Counted from the first letter of the stretch, positions 17,052 to 25,768 are shown. The stretch: DNA of 64,000 nucleotides from Stappia sp. ES.058 (GCF_900105595.1 NZ_LT629784.1:3348001-3412000), one strand, 5' to 3'. The notes: a model not told the origin generated them from the letters alone. Numbers and translations are program-made.

Positions 17052-18422
17052 ATGCCGACCACGCCGCCTCGCGATCGGGAACAGAACCGCATGAGTGCCC
17101 GGGTCGGCCGCTACGCAAGGGTCGGCGCGAATGTCGGCGGCCTGGCCGCAAAGCTCGCAGGCGCACGCGTCTTCGGCTATGAGGTCGACAACGAAAAGCA
17201 GGCGGCGGAACTGGCCGCCGCGCTCGGCGGCCTCAAGGGACCGCTGATGAAGGTTGCCCAGCTTCTTTCCACCATTCCCGACGCCATCCCGCCGGAATAT
17301 GCAGCCGAACTGGCGCAACTCCAGTCCGATGCGCCGCCGATGGGCTGGCCCTTCGTCAAACGGCGCATGTCGGCGGAGCTTGGACGCGACTGGCAGTCAC
17401 GTTTCAAGGAATTCGACCGTGCCCCGGCGGCGGCCGCCTCGCTTGGCCAGGTGCACCGCGCGGTCTCGCAAGACGGCGCCCCGCTGGCCTGCAAGCTGCA
17501 ATATCCCGACATGGCCTCGGCGGTGGAAGCGGACCTCAGCCAGCTTGGCTTGCTGTTCTCGGTCCACCGGCGCATGCAGCCGGCGATCGATACCCGCGAG
17601 ATCGCCCAGGAAATCGGCGAACGGGTGCGCGAGGAACTCGACTACAAGCGCGAGGCGAAACAGATCGCCGCCTACAGCGAGATCTTCAGGGACGAGGCCC
17701 GCATCCGCGTGCCGGCCGTGCATGACACACTTTCCACGGGACGTCTCCTGACCATGAACTGGCTGGAAGGCGCCCCGCTCTTGTCGTTCAGGGACAGCCC
17801 GCTGGAAGAGCGCAACCTGCTGGCGGAGACGATGTTCAAGGCCTGGTGGCACCCCTTCAGCCACTTCGGCATGATCCATGGCGACCCGCACCTGGGCAAC
17901 TACACGGTGTTCTCGCAAGACGGCGCGCCGGCGGGCATCAACCTGCTCGACTACGGCTGCATCCGCATCTTCCCGCCGGAGTTCGTGGCCGGCGTCGTCG
18001 ATCTCTACCGCGGCCTTCTGGAGGAAAACGAAGCACTGGTGGTGTCCGCCTACGAGCGCTGGGGCTTCAAGGGGCTGACACGCGACCTGATCGATATCCT
18101 CAACATCTGGGCGCGGTTCATCTACGGCCCGCTTCTCACCGACCGCGTGCGCTCGATCGCCGACGGCGTCAAACCGGGAGAATACGGGCGCAAGGAAGCT
18201 TTCCGCGTGCACCGGGCCTTGAAGGAGAAAGGCCCGGTGACTGTCCCGCGCGAGTTCGTGTTCATGGACCGCGCCGCCATCGGGCTGGGGGGCGTGTTTT
18301 TGCACCTGCGCGCCGAACTCAACTTCTTCCGCCTGTTCAACGAGCAGATCGAGAGTTTCGAAACAGCCACCGTGCAAGGACGCCAGTCCAAGCTGCTGTC
18401 ATCGGTGGGTCTGATCCCCTGA
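17052..18422 (+). CDS. ABC1/UbiB-family atypical kinase
   Basis: A 456-residue protein of the ABC1 (ADCK/UbiB) family, whose members support ubiquinone synthesis or lipid homeostasis as atypical ATPases. The alanine-rich loop AAASLGQVHRA near 135, lysine in LACKLQYPD, catalytic-loop HGDPHLGNY near 277 and metal-binding DYGC near 303 are all present. The family-defining KxGQ motif reads KVAQ here (residues 67-70), with Ala in place of Gly. There is no C-terminal membrane pair as in UbiB, so it is more like the AarF-type soluble group. The start at 17052 follows GGAGACC. It stands alone between DUF3445 and the oxidase/transhydrogenase genes. Confidence 0.88.
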   Translation: MPTTPPRDREQNRMSARVGRYARVGANVGGLAAKLAGARVFGYEVDNEKQAAELAAALGGLKGPLMKVAQLLSTIPDAIPPEYAAELAQLQSDAPPMGWPFVKRRMSAELGRDWQSRFKEFDRAPAAAASLGQVHRAVSQDGAPLACKLQYPDMASAVEADLSQLGLLFSVHRRMQPAIDTREIAQEIGERVREELDYKREAKQIAAYSEIFRDEARIRVPAVHDTLSTGRLLTMNWLEGAPLLSFRDSPLEERNLLAETMFKAWWHPFSHFGMIHGDPHLGNYTVFSQDGAPAGINLLDYGCIRIFPPEFVAGVVDLYRGLLEENEALVVSAYERWGFKGLTRDLIDILNIWARFIYGPLLTDRVRSIADGVKPGEYGRKEAFRVHRALKEKGPVTVPREFVFMDRAAIGLGGVFLHLRAELNFFRLFNEQIESFETATVQGRQSKLLSSVGLIP

Positions 18423-18550
18423 TCTGAAACCTGGAGCTATACACCCGCAAGAACACGCCAGGCGTGCACTGCAAAACAGCGCGTTGCCGTGACACCCTTA
18501 GCTGTTATAAGTAGCCGCAACTTCTTGAACGAGCCATCTAAGAGGAACCC

Positions 18551-18835
18551 ATGTCCGATCAGACGTCACCGGCAATGGACTACGCAGAGCACGAGCGCAC
18601 CTACACCGGCTTCCTGAATTTTTCGAAAGTGGCCATTGTTGCCGCGATCAACGTGATGATTTGCCTGCTTCTGCTGACCTTCGGCGGCGGCGGCGCGGCG
18701 TTTTTCGGAACCGTCTTGATGATCGCGACGTTGATAGCCGCAGGGGTCGGCCTGTTTGCAGGCGCCAATGGCTGGGTGCCTTCTGCGGTGATCACGCTGG
18801 TTTCGGGCCTGCTTGCGATCATCACGCTTGCCTGA
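18551..18835 (+). CDS. aa3-type cytochrome c oxidase subunit IV
   Basis: A 94-residue membrane protein. The N-terminal MDYAEHERTYTGFLNF is the signature of the small bacterial aa3 oxidase subunit IV, followed by one clear transmembrane helix from about residue 27 and two further hydrophobic segments to the C-terminus. The classic subunit IV has one helix, so the extra hydrophobic half (GAAFFGTVLMIATLIAAGVG...) makes this a longer variant. AGAGGA lies before the ATG. It sits 48 bases upstream of pntAA in the same direction and may be co-transcribed; the rest of the oxidase operon is not in the window. Confidence 0.85.
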   Translation: MSDQTSPAMDYAEHERTYTGFLNFSKVAIVAAINVMICLLLLTFGGGGAAFFGTVLMIATLIAAGVGLFAGANGWVPSAVITLVSGLLAIITLA

Positions 18836-18883
18836 GCCGGGCCACAGCACTCAAATCGACTTAAGACCGGGAGGATACAGCCG

Positions 18884-20023
18884 ATGAAACTCGCAGTGCC
18901 CCGCGAAAGCGAGGCAGGAGAACCGCGCGTCGCCGCCACGCCGGATACCGTGAAACGCTTCGTTGCACTCGGATTCGACGTCGCAGTCGAAAAAGGCGCA
19001 GGAGCCCTGTCCCGGATTCCCGATGCCGACTTCGAAGCTGCGGGCGCAACGCTCGCCGCCGATGCAAAGGCCACCCTTGCCGACGCAGACGTCGTGCTCA
19101 AGGTCCGCCGTCCCTCGACGGACGAGTTGGGCCTGACGAAAAAGGGCGCGCTTGTTATCGCCAGCATGGACCCCTACGGCCACGACGACGCGGTCAAGGC
19201 CATGGCCGAGGCCGGCATTGCCGCATTCGCCATGGAGTTCATGCCGCGCATCACCCGCGCGCAGTCGATGGACGTTCTGTCGTCCCAGGCAAACCTTGCC
19301 GGCTATCAGGCGGTAATCGATGCATCAGCGGAATATGACCGCGCGATGCCGATGATGATGACGGCCGCCGGCACCGTGCCCGCAGCGCGTGTCTTCGTCA
19401 TGGGCGCGGGCGTCGCCGGCCTTCAGGCGATTGCCACGGCACGCCGTCTCGGCGCTGTCGTCACCGCGACCGACGTGCGCCCGGCCGCCAAGGAACAGGT
19501 GGAATCGCTTGGCGCGAAATTCGTCGCTGTCGAGGATGACGAGTTCAAGCAGGCCGAGACCGCCGGCGGATACGCCAAGGAAATGTCGGACGAGTACAAG
19601 AAGAAGCAGAACGAACTCGTGGCGACTCATATCGCCAAGCAGGACATCGTCATCACCACGGCGCTGATCCCCGGCCGCCCGGCACCGAAGCTGATCGACG
19701 CCGCCATGGTCGCATCGATGAAGCCCGGCTCGGTGATCGTCGATCTTGCGGTCGAGCGCGGCGGCAATGTCGAGGGATCCAAACCCGGCAAGATCGCCAA
19801 GTCCGGAGACGTCAAGATCATCGGCCATTTGAACGTGCCCGGACGGATCGCGGCTTCCGCATCGACGCTCTATGCGAAGAACCTCTTCGCCTTTGCCGAA
19901 ACGATGATCGACAAGGAAGCCAAGGCGATTGCGGTCAATTGGGACGATGAACTCGTCAAGGCGACCGTCCTGACCCGCGACGGTCAGGTCGTGCACCCGG
20001 CGTTCGCGCCGGACACCAAGTAA
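18884..20023 (+). CDS. pntAA: NAD(P) transhydrogenase subunit alpha 1 (NAD-binding domain I)
   Basis: A 379-residue soluble NAD(H)-binding component of proton-translocating transhydrogenase. It shows the alanine-dehydrogenase-like N-terminus KLAVPRESEAGEPRVAATPD, the mobile-loop region near FMPRITRAQSMDVLSSQANL, and the nucleotide-binding GAGVAGLQAIATARRLGAVV with DVRPA. Together with pntAB and pntB it uses the proton gradient to drive NADH + NADP+ to NAD+ + NADPH. Splitting of the alpha subunit into two genes is the arrangement known from Rhodospirillum and many alphaproteobacteria. GGGAGGA precedes the ATG; pntAB starts 12 bases after the stop. Confidence 0.96.
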   Translation: MKLAVPRESEAGEPRVAATPDTVKRFVALGFDVAVEKGAGALSRIPDADFEAAGATLAADAKATLADADVVLKVRRPSTDELGLTKKGALVIASMDPYGHDDAVKAMAEAGIAAFAMEFMPRITRAQSMDVLSSQANLAGYQAVIDASAEYDRAMPMMMTAAGTVPAARVFVMGAGVAGLQAIATARRLGAVVTATDVRPAAKEQVESLGAKFVAVEDDEFKQAETAGGYAKEMSDEYKKKQNELVATHIAKQDIVITTALIPGRPAPKLIDAAMVASMKPGSVIVDLAVERGGNVEGSKPGKIAKSGDVKIIGHLNVPGRIAASASTLYAKNLFAFAETMIDKEAKAIAVNWDDELVKATVLTRDGQVVHPAFAPDTK

Positions 20024-20035
20024 CAGGGGGGTCAG

Positions 20036-20512
20036 ATGACGGAACAAAGCGCTACGGAAACGCTTGAACGCGCCAGGGCTGCGGCCGAAACGGCGCGTGA
20101 CGCGGCGGACACCGCGCAAGCCGCGGCAGATGCCGCGCAAGGCTACGCAGACCAGCTCGCAGGCGGGATGGGAGATACGATCGCTCACGCCGCCTCGGCG
20201 GCAACGGGCGGGGCGATCGATCCCTTCGTCTTCCAGTTCACGATCTTCGTTCTGGCGATTTTCGTCGGCTACTACGTGGTCTGGTCGGTGACCCCGGCCC
20301 TTCACACGCCGCTCATGTCGGTAACCAACGCCATCTCGAGCGTCATCGTCGTCGGCGCGTTGCTCGCCGTCGGGGTCGATCTCGCGGCCGAGGGCGCGGG
20401 CTACGCGCGCGGCTTCGGCTTCATCGCCCTGATCATGGCCAGCGTGAACATCTTCGGCGGCTTCCTGGTCACCCAGCGCATGCTCGCCATGTACAAGAAA
20501 AAGCAGAAATAG
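20036..20512 (+). CDS. pntAB: NAD(P) transhydrogenase subunit alpha 2 (membrane domain)
   Basis: A 158-residue membrane subunit. Residues about 60-158 carry three or four helices ([57 protein letters not shown]) ending in the typical [10 protein letters not shown]. The first ~45 residues form a regular, Ala-rich amphipathic helix ([20 protein letters not shown]) with heptad-like spacing, an extension not present in the shorter members of the family I know. Spacing to pntAA (12 bases) and pntB (12 bases), each with a strong ribosome site (AGGGGGG and AGGAGG), shows one operon. Confidence 0.94.
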   Translation: MTEQSATETLERARAAAETARDAADTAQAAADAAQGYADQLAGGMGDTIAHAASAATGGAIDPFVFQFTIFVLAIFVGYYVVWSVTPALHTPLMSVTNAISSVIVVGALLAVGVDLAAEGAGYARGFGFIALIMASVNIFGGFLVTQRMLAMYKKKQK

Positions 20513-20524
20513 GAGGCCGGACAC

Positions 20525-21922
20525 ATGCTTTCCGCCAATGTCACGGCCGTCCTCTATGTGATTTCGGCTGTTCTCTTCATCCTGGCGCTGCGCGGGCTTT
20601 CAAGCCCTGAGACATCGCGCCAGGGCAATTTCCTCGGCATGATCGGCATGGCCATCGCCATCGTTACGACGCTGCTCACCGCCGCGCCCGGCGCCGGCGG
20701 CCTCTTGATGATCCTTGCCGGTCTTGCGATCGGCGGCGGGATCGGCGCCGTCACCGCCAAGCGGGTCCCGATGACCGCCATGCCCCAGCTCGTGGCGGCG
20801 TTCCACTCGCTCGTCGGCATGGCCGCCGTGTTCGTGGCCGCCGGTGCACTCTACGCGCCGCAGGCCTTCGGCATCGGCGTGACCGGCCAGATCCCGGGCG
20901 CGAGCCTTGTGGAAATGTCGATCGGCGTCGCCATCGGCGCGATCACCTTCACCGGCTCTGTTATCGCCTTCGCCAAGCTTGATGGTCGCATGTCAGGCAC
21001 TCCGATCATGCTGCCGATGCGCCATGCCATCAACGCAGGCCTGGCACTTCTGATCCTCGTTCTGATCGGGGTCTTCGTGCAGGGCGAAAGCCACACGGTC
21101 TTCTGGGTGATCGTGATCCTCTCGCTGATCTTCGGCGGGTTGATCATCATCCCGATCGGCGGCGCGGACATGCCCGTCGTTGTCTCCATGCTCAACTCCT
21201 ATTCGGGTTGGGCGGCGGCCGGCATCGGCTTCACGCTCGGCAACATGGCGCTGATCGTCGTTGGCGCGCTGGTCGGTTCCTCGGGCGCGATCCTGTCCTA
21301 CATCATGTGCAAGGGCATGAACCGCTCCTTCATCTCCGTCATCCTCGGCGGCTTCGGCGGCGACAGCGTCGCGGCGGCCAGCGGCGGTGCGGAAGAGCGG
21401 CCCGTGAAGCAGGGCTCGGCGGAAGACGCCGCCTTCATCATGAAGAACGCCGGCAAGGTGATCATCGTGCCCGGTTACGGCATGGCGGTGGCCCAGGCGC
21501 AACACGCGCTGCGCGAGCTGGCCGACACGCTGAAGGAAGAAGGCGTGGAGGTGAAATACGCCATTCACCCCGTCGCCGGCCGCATGCCCGGCCACATGAA
21601 CGTGCTTCTGGCCGAGGCGCAGGTGCCCTATGACGAGGTCTTCGAACTGGAGGACATCAACTCCGAGTTCTCTCAGGCCGATGTCGTCTATGTGATCGGC
21701 GCCAACGACGTGACCAACCCGGCCGCACGCGACGATCCGCAGTCGCCGATCTACGGCATGCCGATCCTCGACGTCGACAAGGCCGGCACGGTGCTCTTCG
21801 TCAAGCGCGGCATGGGCTCCGGCTACGCCGGCATCCAGAACGAGCTGTTCTTCCTGGACAAGACGATGATGCTCTTCGGCGACGCCAAGAAGATGACCGA
21901 GGGCATCATCAAGTCGATGTAA
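20525..21922 (+). CDS. pntB: NAD(P) transhydrogenase subunit beta
   Basis: A 465-residue subunit with eight or nine membrane helices in the first ~265 residues and the NADP(H)-binding domain III at the C-terminus. Domain III is marked by VIIVPGYGMAVAQAQHALRE near 313, HPVAGRMPGHMNVLLAEA near 342 and GANDVTNPAAR near 393. It completes the proton channel with pntAB and binds NADP(H). The gene closes the operon; a GC-rich hairpin with a T-run follows about 30 bases after the stop. Confidence 0.96.
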   Translation: MLSANVTAVLYVISAVLFILALRGLSSPETSRQGNFLGMIGMAIAIVTTLLTAAPGAGGLLMILAGLAIGGGIGAVTAKRVPMTAMPQLVAAFHSLVGMAAVFVAAGALYAPQAFGIGVTGQIPGASLVEMSIGVAIGAITFTGSVIAFAKLDGRMSGTPIMLPMRHAINAGLALLILVLIGVFVQGESHTVFWVIVILSLIFGGLIIIPIGGADMPVVVSMLNSYSGWAAAGIGFTLGNMALIVVGALVGSSGAILSYIMCKGMNRSFISVILGGFGGDSVAAASGGAEERPVKQGSAEDAAFIMKNAGKVIIVPGYGMAVAQAQHALRELADTLKEEGVEVKYAIHPVAGRMPGHMNVLLAEAQVPYDEVFELEDINSEFSQADVVYVIGANDVTNPAARDDPQSPIYGMPILDVDKAGTVLFVKRGMGSGYAGIQNELFFLDKTMMLFGDAKKMTEGIIKSM

Positions 21923-21950
21923 GTCTTTGTCGCCAATGACTTGAAACACA

Positions 21951-21982
21951 AACGGCGCGTCCGATCCCGGGCGCGCCGTTTT
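21951..21982 (+). terminator. rho-independent terminator of the pnt operon
   Basis: AACGGCGCG (21951-21959) pairs perfectly with CGCGCCGTT (21972-21980), loop of 12 bases, followed by TTTT. It lies 28 bases after the pntB stop and also between that gene and the convergent GGDEF-EAL gene. Confidence 0.85.
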
Positions 21983-22077
21983 CCGTCGCAGGATCTTGTC
22001 CCTTCAGAAGATCGCGAAACAGCTTCGCCGCGCCGGGGGAAGCCGCACGTCCCCGCGACCGGCTTCGTCGCCTCACG

Positions 22078-24057
22078 TCAGGACCCTCGATGCTGCAGCT
22101 TCGTTTCTTGCGCCGGCCGCCGCCGCGTCTCGATCTCTTCGCAGAACGCCGGAATATCGGTCGCCGCCATCGAGTGCGCGAACAGAAACCCCTGTACAAG
22201 CTGACAACCGACTTCGCGAACGAAGAGCAGTTGCTCGGGCGTCTCGATGCCCTCGATCAGGGTCTCGGCGCCCAGCGTATCGGCCAACTGCATGATGCCC
22301 TGGACGATGCTGGCCCGGATGCGTTCGTCGCCTTCCAGCACGAAGGAGCGGTCGATCTTCAAAACATCCGGCTTCAATCGCATCAGATAGGCGATGTTGG
22401 AGTAACCGGAACCGAAGTCGTCGAGCGCCAGCCGGACGCCGAGGTCGGCGAAGTCGGAGAGATTGGCCGCGACCTGCGCGTTGTCGATCAGGAGAACACC
22501 TTCCGTGATCTCGATCTCCAACTGTCGCGCCGTCAGTTCGTGTCGAGCAAGCGCAGCAGCCACTTGCACCGCAAGGCCCGGTTTCTGGAAGGTGCGCGGC
22601 GACAGGTTGACGGAAACGCGGATCCGCCGGCCCTCCCTGTTCCAGGCGGCGGCCGCGCGGCAGGCCTCGTCGATCACGAAACCGTCGAGTTCCGCAATCT
22701 GGTCGCCCTCCTCGAGGATGGGAATGAACAGGCCGGGGGGAATGATCGTGCCGCTCGCGGCATCGCGCCACCGCACCAGGGCTTCGGCGCCGATCACGGT
22801 GTCGCGTCCGATATTCACCTGCGGCTGGAACTCGAGAAACAGATCTCCCGCGGCGAGCGCCTGAGGCAGCGAGCTACGCAGGGCTTCCGCGCGATCGCGT
22901 CGATCCGAGATGCCCGCCTCGTAAAACACCTGCCGCCCGCGTCCGCGCGCCTTGGCTTCGTAGAGCGCGGCATCCGCCGCGACCATCGTCTCGTCGATCG
23001 TCGCTCCGTCGTGGGGCCAAAGGGCAATTCCGCAACTGAAACGCAGCGGAATCGTCTCCCCCTTGGAAACGAGGACCGGGGGATCCGCCATGAGCTCGGC
23101 GATCCGCGCCGCGACTTCTTCCCGTCCTTCCCCTTCGATCGCGAGCGTGGCCAGGAATTCATCGCCGCCCCAGCGCGCAACGATGCCGCGGTCGCCGAAA
23201 CGCGCCACCAGCCAGTTGGCGGCCGTTTTCAGCAACGCATCGCCGGCCAGATGACCATGACGGTCGTTGACGACCTTGAACCGGTCGAGATCGAAGATCA
23301 GCAGAGCATGCGGTCGTCGCGATCCGGCAGCGGCCATCCCACTGGCCCATTCGGTGAACCCGCGCCGGTTGGCAAGGCCGGTCAGACTGTCGCGGCCGCT
23401 GGCCAGCTTGAGTTCGGCAACCATCCGCCGGTTGCGCCATCGCAGTGCAAGCGAGATGAAAGACAGGACCAGCAGCATGGTGACACTGCCGATCACCTCG
23501 AACCACGCACCGGCGGAATTCTCGGCCCTTTGCTTCAGGGCCTGGTCGATTTCGCCTTCGATGCGGCGCATGTAGTCGCCGGTCTCGCGCAGGAGTTCGG
23601 CACTAATGCCGCGCAGGCGGGTGAGCGTCGCGTCATCGAAGGCGGTCTCGCCGGACGCGAGCCGGTCCAGACCCTCCAGGAGCCTCCACGCAACCGGTGC
23701 CACCTCGGAATCCGGTTCGACCAGCGGGCCCCGCGTAAGTCCCGACAAGACCTCGAACCGGATGTGCAGATGGTCGGCCGCGTTCGAGACCAGCTGACGC
23801 GCCTCCGGTGTCGCCACGTTGACCCGCAGCGCCTGCAGCATGCCGTCCACGCGTGCAACCTCCGCGAACGTGTATCGCATGTGACGGATCAGGTACTGTC
23901 CCGCATCCGGCTCCGGCTGATTGAGCGTGGTGACCCCGCGCAGCGCCACGAGCGTCGCCACCACGCAGGCGCATGCGACCGCCACCAGGATCAGCGACGG
24001 CAGGACCGAGCGGCGATAAGGCAGGTGCGAAGGGGTCTGTCCGCGTCCCTTCACCAT
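22078..24057 (-). CDS. membrane-bound GGDEF-EAL c-di-GMP enzyme
   Basis: A 659-residue inner-membrane protein: helix 1 about 18-40, periplasmic region 41-185, helix 2 about 186-206, GGDEF domain about 222-380, EAL domain about 395-640. The cyclase site is intact (GGDEF at 297-301), with no RxxD inhibitory site in the usual place upstream (the bases encode GDRG). The phosphodiesterase site is also intact: EAL at 425-427, NLSPRTF, EITEG, DDFGSGYSN, LKIDRSF and EGIET. It may therefore both make and break c-di-GMP, with direction set by the periplasmic sensor region. Its start codon lies inside the end of the upstream sulfite-oxidase-like gene, so the two are translationally coupled; that exported protein is a likely sensor partner (inference). 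Confidence 0.93.
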   Translation of the reverse strand: MVKGRGQTPSHLPYRRSVLPSLILVAVACACVVATLVALRGVTTLNQPEPDAGQYLIRHMRYTFAEVARVDGMLQALRVNVATPEARQLVSNAADHLHIRFEVLSGLTRGPLVEPDSEVAPVAWRLLEGLDRLASGETAFDDATLTRLRGISAELLRETGDYMRRIEGEIDQALKQRAENSAGAWFEVIGSVTMLLVLSFISLALRWRNRRMVAELKLASGRDSLTGLANRRGFTEWASGMAAAGSRRPHALLIFDLDRFKVVNDRHGHLAGDALLKTAANWLVARFGDRGIVARWGGDEFLATLAIEGEGREEVAARIAELMADPPVLVSKGETIPLRFSCGIALWPHDGATIDETMVAADAALYEAKARGRGRQVFYEAGISDRRDRAEALRSSLPQALAAGDLFLEFQPQVNIGRDTVIGAEALVRWRDAASGTIIPPGLFIPILEEGDQIAELDGFVIDEACRAAAAWNREGRRIRVSVNLSPRTFQKPGLAVQVAAALARHELTARQLEIEITEGVLLIDNAQVAANLSDFADLGVRLALDDFGSGYSNIAYLMRLKPDVLKIDRSFVLEGDERIRASIVQGIMQLADTLGAETLIEGIETPEQLLFVREVGCQLVQGFLFAHSMAATDIPAFCEEIETRRRPAQETKLQHRGS

Positions 24058-24557
24058 TCAATCTCGGTAATCAGCCAGACGCTGCGGTCGATGTATGTGC
24101 GCCCGGCCAGCTCCGGATAGCGGTCGACGGGATAGATGATCCGCGCCGGACCGCGTTTGCGCAGCGTCAGCGGCGCGCCGTCGGCGCGCGTCGCGAAGAC
24201 GATGGGCCAGCTTCCCCAGTCCTTGCGCGGAATATCCGCAGCATACCCGTCGGACGCGCGCACGACCAGGATCTCCGCCTCGCCGGCGCCGATCATGCGC
24301 ACGAGATCGGACAGAAGCACCCCCTGAAAGGCGGTCACAGGTTCGTCCGGGCTTGCGCGTCCTTCGATCTCGACCGTCGGGAGGCGGCGTTCGATCTCGT
24401 CGATCGCCAGCTTTCGCGTCGTGCCCTCCTGCGTCAGCAGGATGTGCGCCGCGTTCCCCGGACCTTGTTCGGAAGCGTCCGAGGCCCGCACCGGCACGGT
24501 CCCGGCGAGAAAGACACTGCAGCAGAAAACGACTGCCAGGATCCTCAAGACGGGCAT
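24051..24557 (-). CDS. exported sulfite-oxidase-like (molybdopterin-domain fold) protein
   Basis: A 168-residue protein with a signal peptide (about 1-26, ending VRA) and a small domain resembling the oxidoreductase molybdopterin-binding fold. Visible landmarks are TAFQGVLLSDLVRMIGAG, SDGYAADIP, GAPLTLRKRGPARIIYPVD and a terminal WLITEIEW. In true sulfite-oxidase-type enzymes a cysteine binds molybdenum; here the mature protein has no cysteine at all (the only two are at 12-13 in the signal peptide), so cofactor chemistry is doubtful. The start at 24557 has GGAGG upstream. The stop overlaps the start of the GGDEF-EAL gene by seven bases, so the pair is one unit and this protein probably tunes it from the periplasm. 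Confidence 0.8.
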   Translation of the reverse strand: MPVLRILAVVFCCSVFLAGTVPVRASDASEQGPGNAAHILLTQEGTTRKLAIDEIERRLPTVEIEGRASPDEPVTAFQGVLLSDLVRMIGAGEAEILVVRASDGYAADIPRKDWGSWPIVFATRADGAPLTLRKRGPARIIYPVDRYPELAGRTYIDRSVWLITEIEW

Positions 24558-24719
24558 GCGATCCTCCATCCCTCGACGTCCAAACACACGTCGCGCACAG
24601 TGCACGGAGCCGGACGGTAGCTTGCAGCCGTGAATGCAAGCTTAACTCAGCGGCAGGATTTCGCGCATTACAACGCGCTGTCCATGCGTCGCCCGACGAG
24701 TCACGTACATGAAGGTAGG

Positions 24720-24968
24720 ATGATTCGCTTCGGAAGTTGCTGCGGTGGCGATTTGTGGACGCCTTCCCCGGCAGCGCCCTATGTTCGCAAGGTGCGCTTT
24801 GCATGCGCCCCCCCGATGCGCTGGCAGATGCGCGACTGCCGGTCCGTCGAGGCCTTTTGGTGCTCGGGCTACGGGCGCGCCGACGGCGACGGCGTCCCGC
24901 GTGAAAACGTCTGCTCCACACGCCGGCAGGTCGCAAAAATCATGAAAGAGATAGGGTGTCGAAAATAA
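24720..24968 (+). CDS. small cysteine-rich hypothetical protein
   Basis: An 82-residue frame with seven cysteines and a basic character; recognisable stretches are VRKVRFACAPP, MRWQMRDCRSVEAFWC and NVCSTRRQVAKIMKEIGCRK. I do not recognise the family. Support for being real: the codons from about 24785 to 24920 end overwhelmingly in G or C as in neighbouring genes, AAGGTAGG lies at the ATG, and a hairpin follows directly after the stop. Against it: the first 20 codons look less typical and no homologue is known to me. A start further upstream (24684) is possible. It runs opposite to the flanking genes. Confidence 0.4.
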   Translation: MIRFGSCCGGDLWTPSPAAPYVRKVRFACAPPMRWQMRDCRSVEAFWCSGYGRADGDGVPRENVCSTRRQVAKIMKEIGCRK

Positions 24969-24995
24969 CCGGCGCACGGAAAACCCGCGCGCCGG
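24960..24995 (-). terminator. terminator after gapR (minus strand)
   Basis: CCGGCGC (24969-24975) pairs with GCGCCGG (24989-24995). Read on the minus strand it comes 14 bases after the gapR stop and is followed by TTATTTTC, a weak U-run. It may also serve the small plus-strand gene that ends at 24968. Confidence 0.6.
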
Positions 24996-25008
24996 ATGCG
25001 ACGGTCAC

Positions 25009-25272
25009 TCACGCGTCGTTGGCGGGTCCTGCCATGCCGAGCGCGTGCATGTAGAGATCGAGGATCGCTTCCTCTTCCTCGCGCTCATGCGGCTGCTTCT
25101 TGCGAAGCGAAATGATCTTGCGCAGGATCTTGATGTCGAACCCCGTGCCCTTTGCCTCCGCATAGACATCCTTGATGTCATCGGCAATGACCTTCTTTTC
25201 TTCCTCGAGACGCTCGATGCGCTCGACAAAGGCACGCAGCTGGTCGCCGGCAACACCGCCTGGGTCGGACAT
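25009..25272 (-). CDS. gapR: GapR-like nucleoid-associated protein (DUF2312)
   Basis: An 87-residue DUF2312 protein with the family core [20 protein letters not shown], then [28 protein letters not shown]. In Caulobacter GapR binds overtwisted AT-rich DNA ahead of replication and transcription and supports chromosome segregation. The long N-terminal coiled helix mediates dimerisation. AAGGAG lies nine bases before the ATG. It is last in a minus-strand series N-formylglutamate amidohydrolase - DUF1244 - gapR, though 141 bases separate it from DUF1244, so a promoter of its own is possible. Confidence 0.93.
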   Translation of the reverse strand: MSDPGGVAGDQLRAFVERIERLEEEKKVIADDIKDVYAEAKGTGFDIKILRKIISLRKKQPHEREEEEAILDLYMHALGMAGPANDA

Positions 25273-25413
25273 GGATGAACACTCCTTGGTCGTTTGAAAC
25301 AGTTTCGATTGGAGAGCCGGAAACGGCGCGGACCTCTCCTTGCGCGTATTTTACGGCGAATTCAAGCTCCGTGAACGAATACGGAACACTTATGCACACG
25401 AGCTCCCCAGGGA

Positions 25414-25719
25414 TCAGTCGTGCGGCTTCGACGTCTCGAATGCGGCTGCCTGCTCGGGCGTGGCATCCGTCTGATAGGATGCCTTCCACTGCGCATAGGG
25501 CATGCCATAGACGATTTCGCGGGCGGCCTCCTTGTCGAGCTCAAGCCCGTCTTCACGCGCCGCGTCGGCATACCAGTTGGACAGGCAGTTCCGGCAAAAC
25601 CCGGCGAGGTTCATCATGTCGATGTTCTGCACATCGGTGCGGTTGCGCAAATGCGAGACCAGACGGCGAAACACCGCGGCCTCCAGTTCGATGCGTTTGG
25701 TTTCGTCGATTTCCGTCAT
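25414..25719 (-). CDS. DUF1244 protein
   Basis: A 101-residue cytoplasmic protein with the family pattern ELEAAVFRRLVSHLRNRTDV, then MMNLAGFCRNCLSNWYADAA and EIVYGMPYAQWKASYQ. The two cysteines in FCRNCLSNW are the most striking conserved feature and might bind metal (inference). Biochemical function is not established to my knowledge. The start at 25719 has GGAGG upstream. It lies 49 bases after the N-formylglutamate amidohydrolase gene on the same strand and upstream of gapR. Confidence 0.9.
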   Translation of the reverse strand: MTEIDETKRIELEAAVFRRLVSHLRNRTDVQNIDMMNLAGFCRNCLSNWYADAAREDGLELDKEAAREIVYGMPYAQWKASYQTDATPEQAAAFETSKPHD

Positions 25720-25768
25720 GAGATCCTCCAGGGATGGATTGAGGAACGGGCTGTGATCACCCGGCCTT

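Noticed and set aside
24051..24557. The sulfite-oxidase-like protein as a working MsrP/YedY-type enzyme
   Set aside because: It lacks the molybdenum-binding cysteine, a Tat signal and the heme-binding partner, and it is only half the usual length.
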